Shown here: positions 34,854 through 44,505 of the stretch, piece after piece
Layout of the letters: every line of letters begins with the position of its first letter
How positions within the stretch are numbered: the stretch's first letter is position 1
Assembly (NCBI RefSeq): GCF_002863565.1
Contig: NZ_PGUW01000017.1
Location: 95,751 to 159,750, forward strand
Source of the DNA: Bacillus sp. V5-8f
GTDB taxonomy: Bacteria; Bacillota; Bacilli; Bacillales; DSM-1321
DNA length: 64,000 bases
Direction: 5' to 3'
Made by a program: the position numbers and the translations under genes
Notes under the pieces: generated by a model
The model's input: the letters and a program-made list of their open reading frames with translations, nothing else
Told to the model about the DNA's origin: nothing
Database searches by the model: none

Positions 34854-35174
34854 ATGAATGAAAAAAGATATAGCCAGATGACACAGCATGAACTAACCCA
34901 GGAAATTGCTGCCCTTAAGGAAAAGGCGCGCAAAGCGGAACAACTTGGCATGATTAACGAATTTGCCGTACTTGAACGCAAAGCCGTCATGGCACAGGCT
35001 TATTTAGTGAAGCCGGAAAACTTTAAACCGGGGGAAGTTTACCAGATTTCAGGAGATCCGGGGGCGTACTTTAAAGTGGAATATCTTAATGGAGTATTTG
35101 CTTGGGGCTTCCGCTTAAACGGAAATGGACAGGAAGAAGCACTTCCCATTTCCATGCTTGCGGAAGTGAAATAA
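34854..35174 (+). CDS. yfhH: YfhH family protein (DUF1811)
   Basis: A 106-residue soluble protein. The helical N-terminus (MTQHELTQEIAALKEKARKA) and a small beta domain (LVKPENFKPGEVYQISGDPG and FAWGFRLNG) are those of the DUF1811/YfhH family, function unknown. TGGAGAGG lies nine bases before the ATG. Its place between recX and sspK matches B. subtilis. Confidence 0.88.
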   Translation: MNEKRYSQMTQHELTQEIAALKEKARKAEQLGMINEFAVLERKAVMAQAYLVKPENFKPGEVYQISGDPGAYFKVEYLNGVFAWGFRLNGNGQEEALPISMLAEVK

Positions 35175-35359
35175 AAATAAAAAAACAAATACTAATAAGG
35201 TCTAACTCTGCATTCTAACACGTTGGGCGTATGGGTCAGCATTGGAAGGCATTCTCCCGGTACGGTAACACATTTTTAGCGCCGGGGGAGATACCCCCAG
35301 CACAAAAATGCTCTAAAGCGTAGGGAAAAAGGATTCGCCACGTCGTATAACCAGCCTAG

Positions 35360-35524
35360 TTATCGGATTGTGTCGGAAACTCGTTGGTTAGATGCCTTCA
35401 TTCGTTCTTGGGGGTGGGTGTTTATCGTGCCATCCGCGCGTTTAGAAGCGTATTCTGCTTTGGCACGCGGTTCTCCTTCCAATCTGTTGTTTAAATCAGG
35501 GAAATCCTTTGCTTTATTCCTCAT
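35360..35524 (-). CDS. sspK: Small acid-soluble spore protein K
   Basis: A 54-residue protein with the block [20 protein letters not shown] followed by PQERM, which matches SspK of B. subtilis closely. SspK is a minor small acid-soluble protein made in the forespore. The ATG at 35524 follows AGGAGGG at good spacing. It is convergent with yfhH. A short inverted repeat GGGGG/CCCCC near 35283-35298 lies downstream, and I cannot say whether it terminates transcription. I see no certain sigma-G promoter. Confidence 0.93.
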   Translation of the reverse strand: MRNKAKDFPDLNNRLEGEPRAKAEYASKRADGTINTHPQERMKASNQRVSDTIR

Positions 35525-35642
35525 GTGTTTCCCTCCTGCGAAGCTGAGTATAACGCGTTTCCGCGCGTTATTAGTATGGGTAAAAGGATAAGAAATATAA
35601 TATGAGCAGCATCTTCAAAAAATGGCAGAGAGGTGATTGAAA

Positions 35643-35909
35643 ATGAAGGAGCATCAGGAAATGCTGACAGATTTGCTTTTAGTAAAAAATCGTGAAATCA
35701 GCTTTGAGCAGGCCCGTACATGGATTGAGCTGTTGTGGGAAGATTTTGAAGCCACCTATGCGAAGGCTGGCCATGAGTATGCAGGCCCGGAAATGACAGC
35801 ACGTATGGTCAGGAAATTGGTGGAAAACCATGGTGAACGGCTGCATGATTTCTTTACCAACAATCCAAAGTACCGTCATCTTTTAGAAAAAGAAGATAAT
35901 CTTCATTAA
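35643..35909 (+). CDS. yfhJ: WVELL family protein YfhJ
   Basis: An 88-residue acidic soluble protein with ISFEQARTWIELLWEDFEAT, whose W-[VI]-E-L-L core gives the WVELL family its name, followed by YAGPEMTARMVRKLVENHGE. Function unknown. The ATG at 35643 has AGAGGTGA seven bases upstream; a TTG two codons earlier is less likely. A strong terminator follows directly. Confidence 0.88.
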   Translation: MKEHQEMLTDLLLVKNREISFEQARTWIELLWEDFEATYAKAGHEYAGPEMTARMVRKLVENHGERLHDFFTNNPKYRHLLEKEDNLH

Positions 35910-35971
35910 AAAAGCTGGCCCCTCGCTTTCCCTCCATTACGGAAGGACTAGCAGGGCCAGCTGATTTTTTG
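35905..35971. terminator. Bidirectional terminator between yfhJ and yfhP
   Basis: AGCTGGCCC (35913-35921) pairs with GGGCCAGCT (35954-35962), with A6 before and T6 after the stem, so it can end both convergent transcripts. Confidence 0.9.
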
Positions 35972-35996
35972 ATCATATAGCAAAACCATACTGACT

Positions 35997-36977
35997 TTAA
36001 CTCGGTAATATGTTTAATTTTTTCCGAAGCTTTGCTTCACTAAAAATCCAGCCGGTATAAGAATTTGTAATATTTAAATCTCGGTCAAGATGGACTACCG
36101 CAACAAACGGGTAGTATGCGTTGCTCCTGTACCTAAGGTCTATGAACCGAACCTCGTGATAATTGTCCTTGCTTTCAATCTCCCAGCGATATACCGGAGA
36201 AAATGAAAGGAAAGCGGCAAGGTTTTTGTCATGCTTTGCCGCATTTAAAATTTCACTCTTAGGTAAAGGTATGCGTTCAAATTTATCCAAAATTGTCACA
36301 TAGCCATTATTCGCCCTTGCTACATAAAAATGCTTGTCGGTGATGACAGCTACCTTCCAACTGTGATACCTCATTGTTGGTGACATTATAATTTTTTTTG
36401 CTTCAGGAATTTGGACTCTTACCGCGTTTTTTATAATTCGCTGTTCCCTGAACCGTGCAAGGTAGTAAATAAACAAAATCCCATACATGGATAGGAAAGT
36501 GTATCCGGGTGGGAAACCGAAGCCCCATAGAATGAGGCAGGCAATATGGATGCCAAAAATGAATGGGTCAAAAGTGTTGATGATCCCCAGGGCTACCCAT
36601 TTAGACGAAATCGGGCGGATTGCCTGAGTACCGTAAGCATTGAAAATGTCCACGAATACATGCAGGAATACGGCTAAAAAGGTCCAAAGCCAAAGATGAA
36701 GAAAATTGCATTCCGGAAAGAAAAGGAAAATCACACCGGCAACCAATATCGGCCAAACTAAAACTGCGGGTATCGAATGGGTAAGTCCGCGGTGATTACG
36801 GATATAAACGGCATTGTTTCTTAATTTTAAAACTGTATCTACATCGGGAGCCTGGGAACCAAGAATTGTACCCACCATTACAGCTGACGCCGTAATAGGA
36901 CTGCCTGCTATAACGGGATCTAAAGTGGCAAGTCCGCCGAGTGCGATTCCCATGACAAAGTGAGTACCAGTATCCAA
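35997..36977 (-). CDS. yfhP: Membrane-bound metal-dependent hydrolase YfhP (YdjM family)
   Basis: A 326-residue membrane protein. The N-terminal half has several helices with the DUF457 metal-site pattern: DTGTHFVMGIALGG, SQAPDVDTVL, NHRGLTHSIPAVLVWPILV and LHVFVDIFNAYGTQA. The C-terminal 130 residues are a soluble domain. In B. subtilis yfhP was reported as a negative regulator of the neighbouring yfhQ(mutY)-fabL-sspE region; the hydrolase activity is inferred from the family. The start is TTG, nine bases after AGGAGG. It is divergent from mutY. Confidence 0.85.
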   Translation of the reverse strand: MDTGTHFVMGIALGGLATLDPVIAGSPITASAVMVGTILGSQAPDVDTVLKLRNNAVYIRNHRGLTHSIPAVLVWPILVAGVIFLFFPECNFLHLWLWTFLAVFLHVFVDIFNAYGTQAIRPISSKWVALGIINTFDPFIFGIHIACLILWGFGFPPGYTFLSMYGILFIYYLARFREQRIIKNAVRVQIPEAKKIIMSPTMRYHSWKVAVITDKHFYVARANNGYVTILDKFERIPLPKSEILNAAKHDKNLAAFLSFSPVYRWEIESKDNYHEVRFIDLRYRSNAYYPFVAVVHLDRDLNITNSYTGWIFSEAKLRKKLNILPS

Positions 36978-37233
36978 AGAGCCTTACCTCCTCTGCACCA
37001 TATTGCCAGGTGCAAAACCATAGATCATTTGTGTAATCATATCGTATTATTCAAGTTAAAAGCTGTCCAATTTAATTTTTTGAATGTTGTCTGACAGAGT
37101 ATATTATGAGAAGGAAAAACGTAAGGTGTTCGATATTATCCTTATCGTGTCAGCAGCTTTTTATTAATGGAACAATAGGTTATTAGTATATTCCCTTCTC
37201 GGCAACGATTTTAACATCGCGGAGGCCACAAAT

Positions 37234-38349
37234 GTGAAAAAATATGAAATCAAAAGCTTATCAAAAATAAATAAAGCCGAATTCACAAATGATTTAATAT
37301 CTTGGTTTGAGAGGGAGCAGAGGGACTTGCCATGGAGGAAGAACAAGGACCCGTATAAAGTCTGGGTGTCCGAAATTATGCTACAGCAAACCAGGGTGGA
37401 AACGGTAATCCCATATTTCAACAGGTTTATTGAATGGTTCCCTACCATGGAGGAATTTGCAGAGGCAGATGAGGAGAAGATCCTGAAGGCATGGGAAGGA
37501 TTGGGGTACTATTCCAGGGTGAGGAATTTGCATAGTGCAATAAAAGAAGTGCGGGAAAATTATAATGGAATCGTACCTGAAACCTCGGAGGAGATTTCTA
37601 AACTGAAGGGAGTAGGTCCTTATACAGCTGGAGCCATTTTGAGCATTGCCTATGGAAAGCCGGAACCAGCGGTGGATGGAAACGTGATGCGAGTCCTGTC
37701 CCGAATACTTCTAATCCAAGAAGATATTGCTAAGCCCAAAACCCGAAAGATTTTTGAAGAAGCTGTGAGAGAACTAATTGATCACAGTAACCCGTCTTTT
37801 TTCAACCAAGCACTCATGGAGCTGGGTGCTTTAATTTGCACCCCTGGAGTACCTGCTTGTTTACTATGTCCCGTGCGGGAACACTGTGTTGCTTTTAGGG
37901 AAGGGATGCAGGTAGCATTGCCTGTGAAAACGAAAACGAAAAAAAGCCGGGATGTTCAGCTGGCGGCTGTTATTTTAACGAATAGTAAGGGACAGTTCTT
38001 GATCCATAAACGTCCCGAAAATGGGCTGCTCGCAAATCTTTGGGAATTCCCTAACTTTGAAATTCACAATCAGCTTTCGCCAAAGCGTGAGATTTTTCAG
38101 CAGCAATTTTTTGACCAATATGGCGTTAAGCCAGAGATTGGAGACATGATTACGAAGATTGACCATGTTTTTTCTCACCTTGTCTGGAATGTTGATACTT
38201 TTGCAGGGACACTTGAGGAACCAATTGACCAGCTATTAATGGAAAAACATAATTTAAGATGGGTAAGCAAGAAGGAAATCGAGGATTATGCTTTTCCAGT
38301 CTCTCACCAAAAAATGTTTGCCGCGTATCGGTCTGGGGACGGGAAATAA
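37234..38349 (+). CDS. mutY: A/G-specific adenine glycosylase MutY
   Basis: A 371-residue base-excision enzyme that removes adenine opposite 8-oxoguanine. It has [16 protein letters not shown] (catalytic Glu, about residue 48), the HhH motif [14 protein letters not shown] with the catalytic Asp in [12 protein letters not shown], the [4Fe-4S] set [17 protein letters not shown], and a C-terminal NUDIX-like domain that reads the 8-oxoG ([20 protein letters not shown]). The start is GTG, eight bases after GGAGG. Equivalent to yfhQ of B. subtilis. Confidence 0.95.
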   Translation: MKKYEIKSLSKINKAEFTNDLISWFEREQRDLPWRKNKDPYKVWVSEIMLQQTRVETVIPYFNRFIEWFPTMEEFAEADEEKILKAWEGLGYYSRVRNLHSAIKEVRENYNGIVPETSEEISKLKGVGPYTAGAILSIAYGKPEPAVDGNVMRVLSRILLIQEDIAKPKTRKIFEEAVRELIDHSNPSFFNQALMELGALICTPGVPACLLCPVREHCVAFREGMQVALPVKTKTKKSRDVQLAAVILTNSKGQFLIHKRPENGLLANLWEFPNFEIHNQLSPKREIFQQQFFDQYGVKPEIGDMITKIDHVFSHLVWNVDTFAGTLEEPIDQLLMEKHNLRWVSKKEIEDYAFPVSHQKMFAAYRSGDGK

Positions 38350-38400
38350 TATGTCAGGCTTCTAGGGGAAGAGAGTGCTCTCTCCCCATGAACCCGGCAA

Positions 38401-38625
38401 TTAATCATAAGTTATCTCGGTTCCATGCGTGTAATCGGCTTCGTGCCTGCCAAGCCCCCCGCGCTTTTCTATTTCCTGTATGATTTCGCGGTGCTTTGTC
38501 TGTCCTTCCTGGTTTAAATAAGGTACCATTTGTTGCAGGGAGTGATGGAAAAAAGCTAGCTCGCTTTCTTTCCATTCTGACATTGGAAGCATTGATAATT
38601 CGGTCATATCCCGGCCCACATACAT
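38401..38625 (-). CDS. YfhS-like small protein
   Basis: A 74-residue soluble protein with MYVGRDMTELSMLPMSEWKE at its start and the helical SELAFFHHSLQQMVPYLNQE region. Its size and its location between mutY and fabL suggest YfhS of B. subtilis, a protein of unknown function. The ATG at 38625 has AGGAG ten bases upstream; three upstream codons in frame overlap that site. A GGGG/CCCC hairpin lies just past its stop codon (38367-38389). Confidence 0.7.
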   Translation of the reverse strand: MYVGRDMTELSMLPMSEWKESELAFFHHSLQQMVPYLNQEGQTKHREIIQEIEKRGGLGRHEADYTHGTEITYD

Positions 38626-38702
38626 AATTAGCACACTCCTTTTTTATTTATTTTTCTAGAAATGTTGTTCTTTATGCATGTATTCCCACTATGAAAGGAT
38701 GA

Positions 38703-39458
<756 letters not shown>

Positions 39459-39523
39459 CCTTTTATTAACTTAAATACCCTCCGCACCATTAGGTTACCT
39501 TAATAGTCTGGGGGTGTCTTACA

Positions 39524-40084
39524 ATGGAAAATAACAATAACCAAACACTAGCAGGTACTAATATCCAGCGTGTAAGCCAGCAAAACCAACAAGCAACCAC
39601 AGGAACGATCCAAGCGGGCCAGGGTGAATTCGGCACAGAGTTTGGAAGTCAGAGTCCAGCTGCAGAGCTAAGGCAGCAGAATCAACAAGTGTCCGCCGGC
39701 AGGAACCAAGCTGGCCCAGGTGAATTTAGCACAGAGTTCGCAAGCCAGAATCCAGCTGCACAACTAAGGCAGCAGAATCAACAAGCATCGGCCGGCAGAA
39801 GCCGGGCTGGGCAGAGTGAATTCGGCACAGAGTTCGGAAGCCAGAATATCGCTGCACAGCTAAGACAGCAAAACCAACAAGGTGGGGGTATGAGTCAAAT
39901 CAACCAAAACCAATTTGGCACGGAGTTTGCTAGCCAGACGAATGCTCAGGAAGTAAGAAACCAAAACCAGCTAGCATCCGCAGGTAGCAACCAGCAAGCT
40001 GGTCAGGGTCGATTTGGCACAGAATTTGGCAGAGAAAATTCTGCTTCTCAGGTACGACAACAAAATCAACAAAATAATCGATGA
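39524..40084 (+). CDS. sspE: Gamma-type small acid-soluble spore protein, five-repeat form
   Basis: A 186-residue Gln/Asn/Ser-rich protein. It contains five units of about 32 residues, each with a germination-protease-like site F-[GS]-T-E-F at residues 36, 68, 100, 131 and 164, followed by a block like AAQLRQQNQQ. B. subtilis SspE has about 84 residues and two repeats, so this copy is more than doubled. Gamma-SASP does not bind DNA; it is an amino-acid store degraded on germination by GPR. The DNA of repeats 1-3 is nearly identical, which suggests recent duplication. GGGGGTG precedes the ATG. It follows fabL directly and ends in a terminator. Confidence 0.93.
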   Translation: MENNNNQTLAGTNIQRVSQQNQQATTGTIQAGQGEFGTEFGSQSPAAELRQQNQQVSAGRNQAGPGEFSTEFASQNPAAQLRQQNQQASAGRSRAGQSEFGTEFGSQNIAAQLRQQNQQGGGMSQINQNQFGTEFASQTNAQEVRNQNQLASAGSNQQAGQGRFGTEFGRENSASQVRQQNQQNNR

Positions 40085-40092
40085 TTATGACG

Positions 40093-40120
40093 GGCACCCG
40101 ATTGGGTGCCTTATTTATTT
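40093..40120 (+). terminator. Intrinsic terminator of sspE
   Basis: GGCACCC/GGGTGCC with a 4-base loop and the tail TTATTTATTT. The following stretch to 40400 is AT-rich with no gene seen. Confidence 0.88.
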
Positions 40121-40409
40121 AATACAGCAGGTATTTTTATATTTATCAAGCATTTGAATGAATTATAGATGATAAGCAAGGAATTGTTTAAATTTACACA
40201 CGACTTATATGAACAGTATATACAAATAATTCTTTATCTTTTAAGAAAAACAAAATTATTTTAAAACTTGTTAGGTGAATTTATTTCCCCTTCAACACAT
40301 TCGACAAAACCTCCACCTCATCAACAATAAAAGTCAAAGGATAAATTGCCCTTAAAAAGAATACATAACTCAAGAGATGATGAAATAACAGAATCGTGAG
40401 GTGCAGAAT

Positions 40410-40664
40410 ATGAAGGAGTTCGATCGTTTAATTAATGAACAGTTGAAAACAATGGAGAAGCTTTTGTTTTTACAGTCTGAAATAGAGAGATGCCAGGAGA
40501 TTGAACAGCAGTTGAGGGATTTGCAGGAGCAAACGGAATTGGATTCAATAAATGATGAAATAATAAGGATGAAGCAAGAGCTTTCCGGCATCCAGGATAT
40601 GTTTGAGCAGCAAACGGAAGAAGTAATCCGCTTTTACCAGGAGAGCCATACGGCACTTACTTAG
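40410..40664 (+). CDS. ygaB: YgaB family coiled-coil protein
   Basis: An 84-residue, strongly helical, Glu/Gln-rich protein (EIERCQEIEQQLRDLQEQTE) with heptad pattern throughout, so probably a coiled-coil dimer. Function unknown. The ATG at 40410 follows GAGGTG at six bases; a GTG three codons earlier overlaps that site. It lies between sspE and ygaC as in B. subtilis. Confidence 0.85.
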   Translation: MKEFDRLINEQLKTMEKLLFLQSEIERCQEIEQQLRDLQEQTELDSINDEIIRMKQELSGIQDMFEQQTEEVIRFYQESHTALT

Positions 40665-40680
40665 TAAATATTGATAATAA

Positions 40681-40810
40681 AGAGCTAACCAGACAGTGTA
40701 GCTTACCAGCCTGATATGTAGGCATCCTTCTTTTCGAGGGGGATATCTGCGAATTTCCGGGACGGAAGTAATTTTCACTGGCAGGTTAGCTCTCTTTTGT
40801 TTTAAATTTT
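40681..40810 (+). ncRNA. Structured RNA candidate between ygaB and ygaC
   Basis: A perfect 10-bp closing stem AGAGCTAACC (40681-40690) / GGTTAGCTCT (40784-40793) continues after a 3-nt internal loop as CAGTG/CACTG (40694-40698 and 40776-40780). Inside are at least two hairpins: GTAGGCATCC with GGGATATCTGC (40718-40750, with wobbles and one mismatch) and TTCCG/CGGAA (40755-40767). A T-rich tail CTTTTGTTTT follows. As a terminator it would be far too elaborate, so it may be a processed 3' RNA, a small RNA or a regulatory element. I cannot match it to a named class. Confidence 0.5.
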
Positions 40811-40918
40811 CCTGTAAATCGCTATAATAAAGGAATATAAGTAAAAATTAACATTGGACAAGTTGTGAATGGCTCATCTATCTATGCAGTTGTACAGAGA
40901 AAGTAGGGGAAAAAAGAC

Positions 40919-41446
40919 ATGGGGATTCCCAATGAAGGAGGAAAAATCCAAATCCACAGCTATAAGCATGACGGGCATATCCACCGAGTCTGGGAAGAAA
41001 CCACCGTATTAAAAGGGACACAGAATCTTGTTATAGCGGCAAATGATCGGACAATGGTAACGGAATCGGATGGAAGGACGTGGATAACCAGAGAGCCCGC
41101 TATCTGCTATTTCCATTCCAAATATTGGTTCAACGTCATTGGAATGTTGAGGGAGGATGGCGTTTATTATTATTGCAATCTCAGTTCACCATTCATCTAT
41201 GATAATGAGGCGCTAAAGTATATTGATTATGACCTGGATATTAAGGTGTTTCCGGATATGACTTTTCATTTATTGGATGAGGATGAATATGAACGGCATC
41301 GCAGGGAAATGAACTACCCGGATGTGATTGACCAGATTTTGAAACGGAACGTGGACCATTTAATTTATTTGATCCGCCAGCGGAAGGGACCTTTTTCTGC
41401 AGAATTCATTGATTCTTGGTATGAGCGTTTTTTAACCTATCGATAA
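40919..41446 (+). CDS. ygaC: Nucleoside tri-/diphosphatase, DUF402/Ntdp family (YgaC)
   Basis: A 175-residue cytosolic protein of the DUF402 (UPF0374) family: [19 protein letters not shown], then [33 protein letters not shown] and DEDEYERHR near the C-terminus. The conserved acidic residues bind divalent metals; the S. aureus homologue Ntdp hydrolyses nucleoside tri- and diphosphates. The length is typical. A good -10 TATAAT lies near 40822, and the ATG has AGGGG upstream. Confidence 0.9.
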   Translation: MGIPNEGGKIQIHSYKHDGHIHRVWEETTVLKGTQNLVIAANDRTMVTESDGRTWITREPAICYFHSKYWFNVIGMLREDGVYYYCNLSSPFIYDNEALKYIDYDLDIKVFPDMTFHLLDEDEYERHRREMNYPDVIDQILKRNVDHLIYLIRQRKGPFSAEFIDSWYERFLTYR

Positions 41447-41462
41447 TATGGAAAAGAACAGG

Positions 41463-41490
41463 CCTGTTGAGACTCGCAACAGGTTTTTAT
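41463..41490 (+). terminator. Intrinsic terminator of ygaC
   Basis: CCTGTTG/CAACAGG with a 7-base loop and a TTTTTAT tail. Confidence 0.9.
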
Positions 41491-41621
41491 TTAGCAGCTG
41501 GCTTTAGTTTGTATAATTGAAAAATCCTTGGCTGATCTGCCATTCGCCTTTGGAAAAGGCGTGCCCATCTCAGGCCTGATAAGTGTAGAGCAGCATAAAA
41601 TTGTTAAATCGGGGGAATTAT

Positions 41622-43376
41622 GTGGACAGCGTAAAGAGATACCTGCAATTTGTAAAACCGTATAAATGGCAAATCATTGGAACAATTATTATTGGATTGA
41701 TTAAATTTGCCATCCCTCTTTTAATTCCTATTTTAATAAAGTATGTGGTAGATGATATCGTAGGGAATAACAGCCTTTCAAACTCAATGAAAACAGATAA
41801 GCTATTTTGGATTATGGGGATTATGCTCGCGATTTTTGTAATACTCCGTCCGCCGATTGAATATTACCGGCAATATTTTGCCCAATGGACAGGAACAAGA
41901 ATATTATATGATATTCGAAACCAGCTGTTTACCCATATTCAAAAGCTAAGCTTTAAATATTACTCAAATACTCGGGCTGGAGAGGTCATTTCCAGGGTGA
42001 TCAATGATGTAGAACAAACAAAAAACTTTGTGATTACCGGTTTGATGAACCTCTGGCTTGATATTGCCACAATCATCATTGCAATTGCCATTATGTTTAC
42101 AATGGATATTACCCTAACAATAGTATCACTGATTTTGCTTCCATTTTATGCGTTATCAGTAAAGCACTTCTTTGGGAAATTGAGGGGAATCACAAGGGTC
42201 CGTTCCCAAGCACTGGCTGATCTTCAGAGCCACCTGCACGAGCGTGTGCAGGGGATGCCTGTGATTAAGAGTTTCGCGAATGAAGATTATGAACAGGAGA
42301 AGTTTGATAAGCAAAATAAAAATTTTCTTGATAAGGCGCTCCAGCATACAAGCTGGAATGCAAAATCCTTTGCAGTAGTAAACACTATTACGGACATCTC
42401 TCCGTTGATTGTAATTGGCTATGCGGGGTACCAGGTCATTCATGAAAATCTTACATTAGGGACGATGGTAGCTTTTATTGGGTTTATCGATCGGTTATAT
42501 AATCCGTTGCGCAGGCTGGTCAACTCGTCGACCACAATGACCCAGACCTTGGCTTCGATGGACCGGGTATTCGAGTTTATTGATGAGAAATATGATATAG
42601 ATGATAAACCGGGTGCTAAGGAACTTATGGATGTGGAAGGTAACATCCGGTTTGAAAATGTTACGTTCGCGTATGACGAAAAGGAAAAAGCGGTATTGAA
42701 AAATATCTACCTGGACGTCATAAAGGGCGAGACCATTGCTCTTGTAGGGATGAGCGGAGGTGGAAAGTCTTCACTGATAAGCCTTTTGCCGCGTTTTTAT
42801 GATGTGAATGAAGGTCGCATCATGCTAGATGGCACCGATATCCGTGATTACAAAGTACGGAGCCTGCGGGATAAAATCGGCATGGTCCTTCAGGACAACA
42901 TTTTGTTTAGCGAATCGGTATTGTCAAATATTTTAATGGGGAATCCGGAAGCCTCGAAGGAAGAAGTAATCAAGGCTGCGAAAGCAGCGAACGCCCATGA
43001 TTTTATTATGAATCTTCCAGAAGGCTATGATACAAAAGTCGGGGAAAGAGGTGTGAAGCTTTCAGGCGGGCAAAAACAGCGCGTGGCCATTGCTCGTGTG
43101 TTCCTGAAAAACCCTCCAATCCTTGTAATGGATGAAGCGACTTCAGCGCTTGACCTTGAGAGTGAACACCTGATTCAGGAAGCGCTTGATACATTGGCTA
43201 GGGACCGAACGACCTTTATAGTTGCCCATCGGTTATCAACCATAACCCATGCGGATCGGATCGTTTTGATTGAGCATGGGGCAATCGCCGAAATGGGAAC
43301 ACATGAAGAATTAATGAAAAAGCAAGGCCATTATTATGATTTGTTCATGGTCCAGCAGCTTGATTCCTTAACATGA
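41622..43376 (+). CDS. ygaD: ABC transporter, fused permease and ATPase (YgaD)
   Basis: A 584-residue type IV ABC exporter half-transporter. Six membrane helices in residues 1-310 precede a nucleotide-binding domain with Walker [10 protein letters not shown], signature [13 protein letters not shown], Walker [13 protein letters not shown] and the switch His in VAHRLSTI. It works as a homodimer, probably exporting lipid or drug-like compounds. The GTG at 41622 follows GGGGGAA; earlier in-frame codons have no ribosome binding site. Position beside ygaC matches B. subtilis. Confidence 0.92.
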   Translation: MDSVKRYLQFVKPYKWQIIGTIIIGLIKFAIPLLIPILIKYVVDDIVGNNSLSNSMKTDKLFWIMGIMLAIFVILRPPIEYYRQYFAQWTGTRILYDIRNQLFTHIQKLSFKYYSNTRAGEVISRVINDVEQTKNFVITGLMNLWLDIATIIIAIAIMFTMDITLTIVSLILLPFYALSVKHFFGKLRGITRVRSQALADLQSHLHERVQGMPVIKSFANEDYEQEKFDKQNKNFLDKALQHTSWNAKSFAVVNTITDISPLIVIGYAGYQVIHENLTLGTMVAFIGFIDRLYNPLRRLVNSSTTMTQTLASMDRVFEFIDEKYDIDDKPGAKELMDVEGNIRFENVTFAYDEKEKAVLKNIYLDVIKGETIALVGMSGGGKSSLISLLPRFYDVNEGRIMLDGTDIRDYKVRSLRDKIGMVLQDNILFSESVLSNILMGNPEASKEEVIKAAKAANAHDFIMNLPEGYDTKVGERGVKLSGGQKQRVAIARVFLKNPPILVMDEATSALDLESEHLIQEALDTLARDRTTFIVAHRLSTITHADRIVLIEHGAIAEMGTHEELMKKQGHYYDLFMVQQLDSLT

Positions 43377-43390
43377 TGTCACTTAAAAAT

Positions 43391-43464
43391 GGGGCTGACC
43401 AATGTTCTGCATTTTGATCTTAACGAACGTTCAGATCAAAATGTGGAAGTTTACGGTCGGCCCC
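43391..43464 (-). terminator. Long two-part inverted repeat between convergent genes
   Basis: An outer stem GGGGCTGACC (43391-43400) / GGTCGGCCCC (43455-43464) encloses an inner stem CATTTTGATCT (43410-43420) / AGATCAAAATG (43433-43443). On the minus strand it is followed by ATTTTTAAG, so it probably terminates the efflux operon. The strength and two-part design go beyond an ordinary terminator. Confidence 0.65.
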
Positions 43465-43486
43465 GGTTGCTTGACAGCTACCACAA

Positions 43487-43921
43487 TCATTTTTTTTCTT
43501 TCTGGCTGAAAGCTTTCAGCGAATCACGGAAAGCATTATCGTTCATTACTTCTTCTGATTTTATATTCCGAATAGGCTCTGCATCCTGGGCTACCTGGCT
43601 TTTCATGTTTTGCAAAGCCTGGCGATAATCGAAATCATTCATCTTATTATCATCACGAAGCCGGGTAACAGTTCTGGGTGAATCGGCATCTTGTGATTCA
43701 GCATGGACTTCCGGTTCCCCACTTTCAAGTTGGACGGCGGGTCTGGAGGGTTCATCACCAGCTTCTGTGCCATCATCCCGAGCAATGACTATCGATTCTG
43801 GAAGCTCAGTACGGTCCAGAGTGCCAGAATCCCGATTGCGGGGAGTGGATGCCCTTACATTCAGTGCTATCAGCCCCGCAGCAACGAGGAGAGCAATAAT
43901 AAGAAATATAAGAATGGCCAT
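43487..43921 (-). CDS. Hypothetical single-pass membrane protein
   Basis: A 144-residue protein with an N-terminal membrane helix (MAILIFLIIALLVAAGLIAL) and a long hydrophilic, acidic, probably disordered tail. I recognise no domain. GGGGTGATG precedes the ATG. It starts nine bases after the flavodoxin-like gene and is the last gene of the efflux operon. Confidence 0.65.
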   Translation of the reverse strand: MAILIFLIIALLVAAGLIALNVRASTPRNRDSGTLDRTELPESIVIARDDGTEAGDEPSRPAVQLESGEPEVHAESQDADSPRTVTRLRDDNKMNDFDYRQALQNMKSQVAQDAEPIRNIKSEEVMNDNAFRDSLKAFSQKEKK

Positions 43922-43930
43922 AATTTATCA

Positions 43931-44467
43931 TCACCCCTGACGGCCGTTAATGAATGAATTAGTCACATTGGCTACGCGTTCACCCAGTGCCCGGCCCAAC
44001 TCAAGCCCGTTTTCCGAGATGATTTCCGGGCTGTCTGGAGGGCAGGTGATGCCAACTCCATAGTAAGAACCATACAAAGCATTTTCCGGTATACTTCCAG
44101 GAAGGCCCACCAATATCATTCCCTGGTGAAGCATAGGCGTTATCAAATTTAACATTGTTGCTTCAATTCCGCCGTGGACTGTTGCGGTTGTACAGAAAAC
44201 CGCTCCTATTTTATTGATTAGCTTTCCTTTGGCCCATAAATGCCCAAGCCTGTCGATCCATGACTTTAATCCCGCGCTGATCGTTCCAAAGTGTCCAGGG
44301 CATCCCCAAAGAATGGCATCCATATCAGATAGTTTATAAATATCTGCCGTGCTAACATGGTCGATAAGAACCTCCGCGCCTTCTACCCTGCGAGCCCCTT
44401 CAGCAATCGATTCTGCCAACAGCTTGGTATGTTCACCCTCACTGTCATATACCACGTAAATATTCAT
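43931..44467 (-). CDS. Flavodoxin-like NAD(P)H:quinone oxidoreductase (WrbA-like)
   Basis: A 178-residue protein with a flavodoxin fold: [20 protein letters not shown] (FMN phosphate loop), [20 protein letters not shown] (isoalloxazine loop) and [20 protein letters not shown]. WrbA-type enzymes reduce quinones by two electrons and protect against redox cyclers. Its place within an efflux operon suggests that the exported compounds include quinone-like molecules, which is inference. It follows the MFS gene by about 38 bases. Confidence 0.85.
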   Translation of the reverse strand: MNIYVVYDSEGEHTKLLAESIAEGARRVEGAEVLIDHVSTADIYKLSDMDAILWGCPGHFGTISAGLKSWIDRLGHLWAKGKLINKIGAVFCTTATVHGGIEATMLNLITPMLHQGMILVGLPGSIPENALYGSYYGVGITCPPDSPEIISENGLELGRALGERVANVTNSFINGRQG

Positions 44468-44505
44468 TTATACATACCCCCAGTCGGTTGATGGTGATTG
44501 TCGAT

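Noticed and set aside
35370..35591. Plus-strand open frame of 73 codons
   Set aside because: It is the reverse complement of sspK, whose SASP sequence and ribosome binding site are clear.
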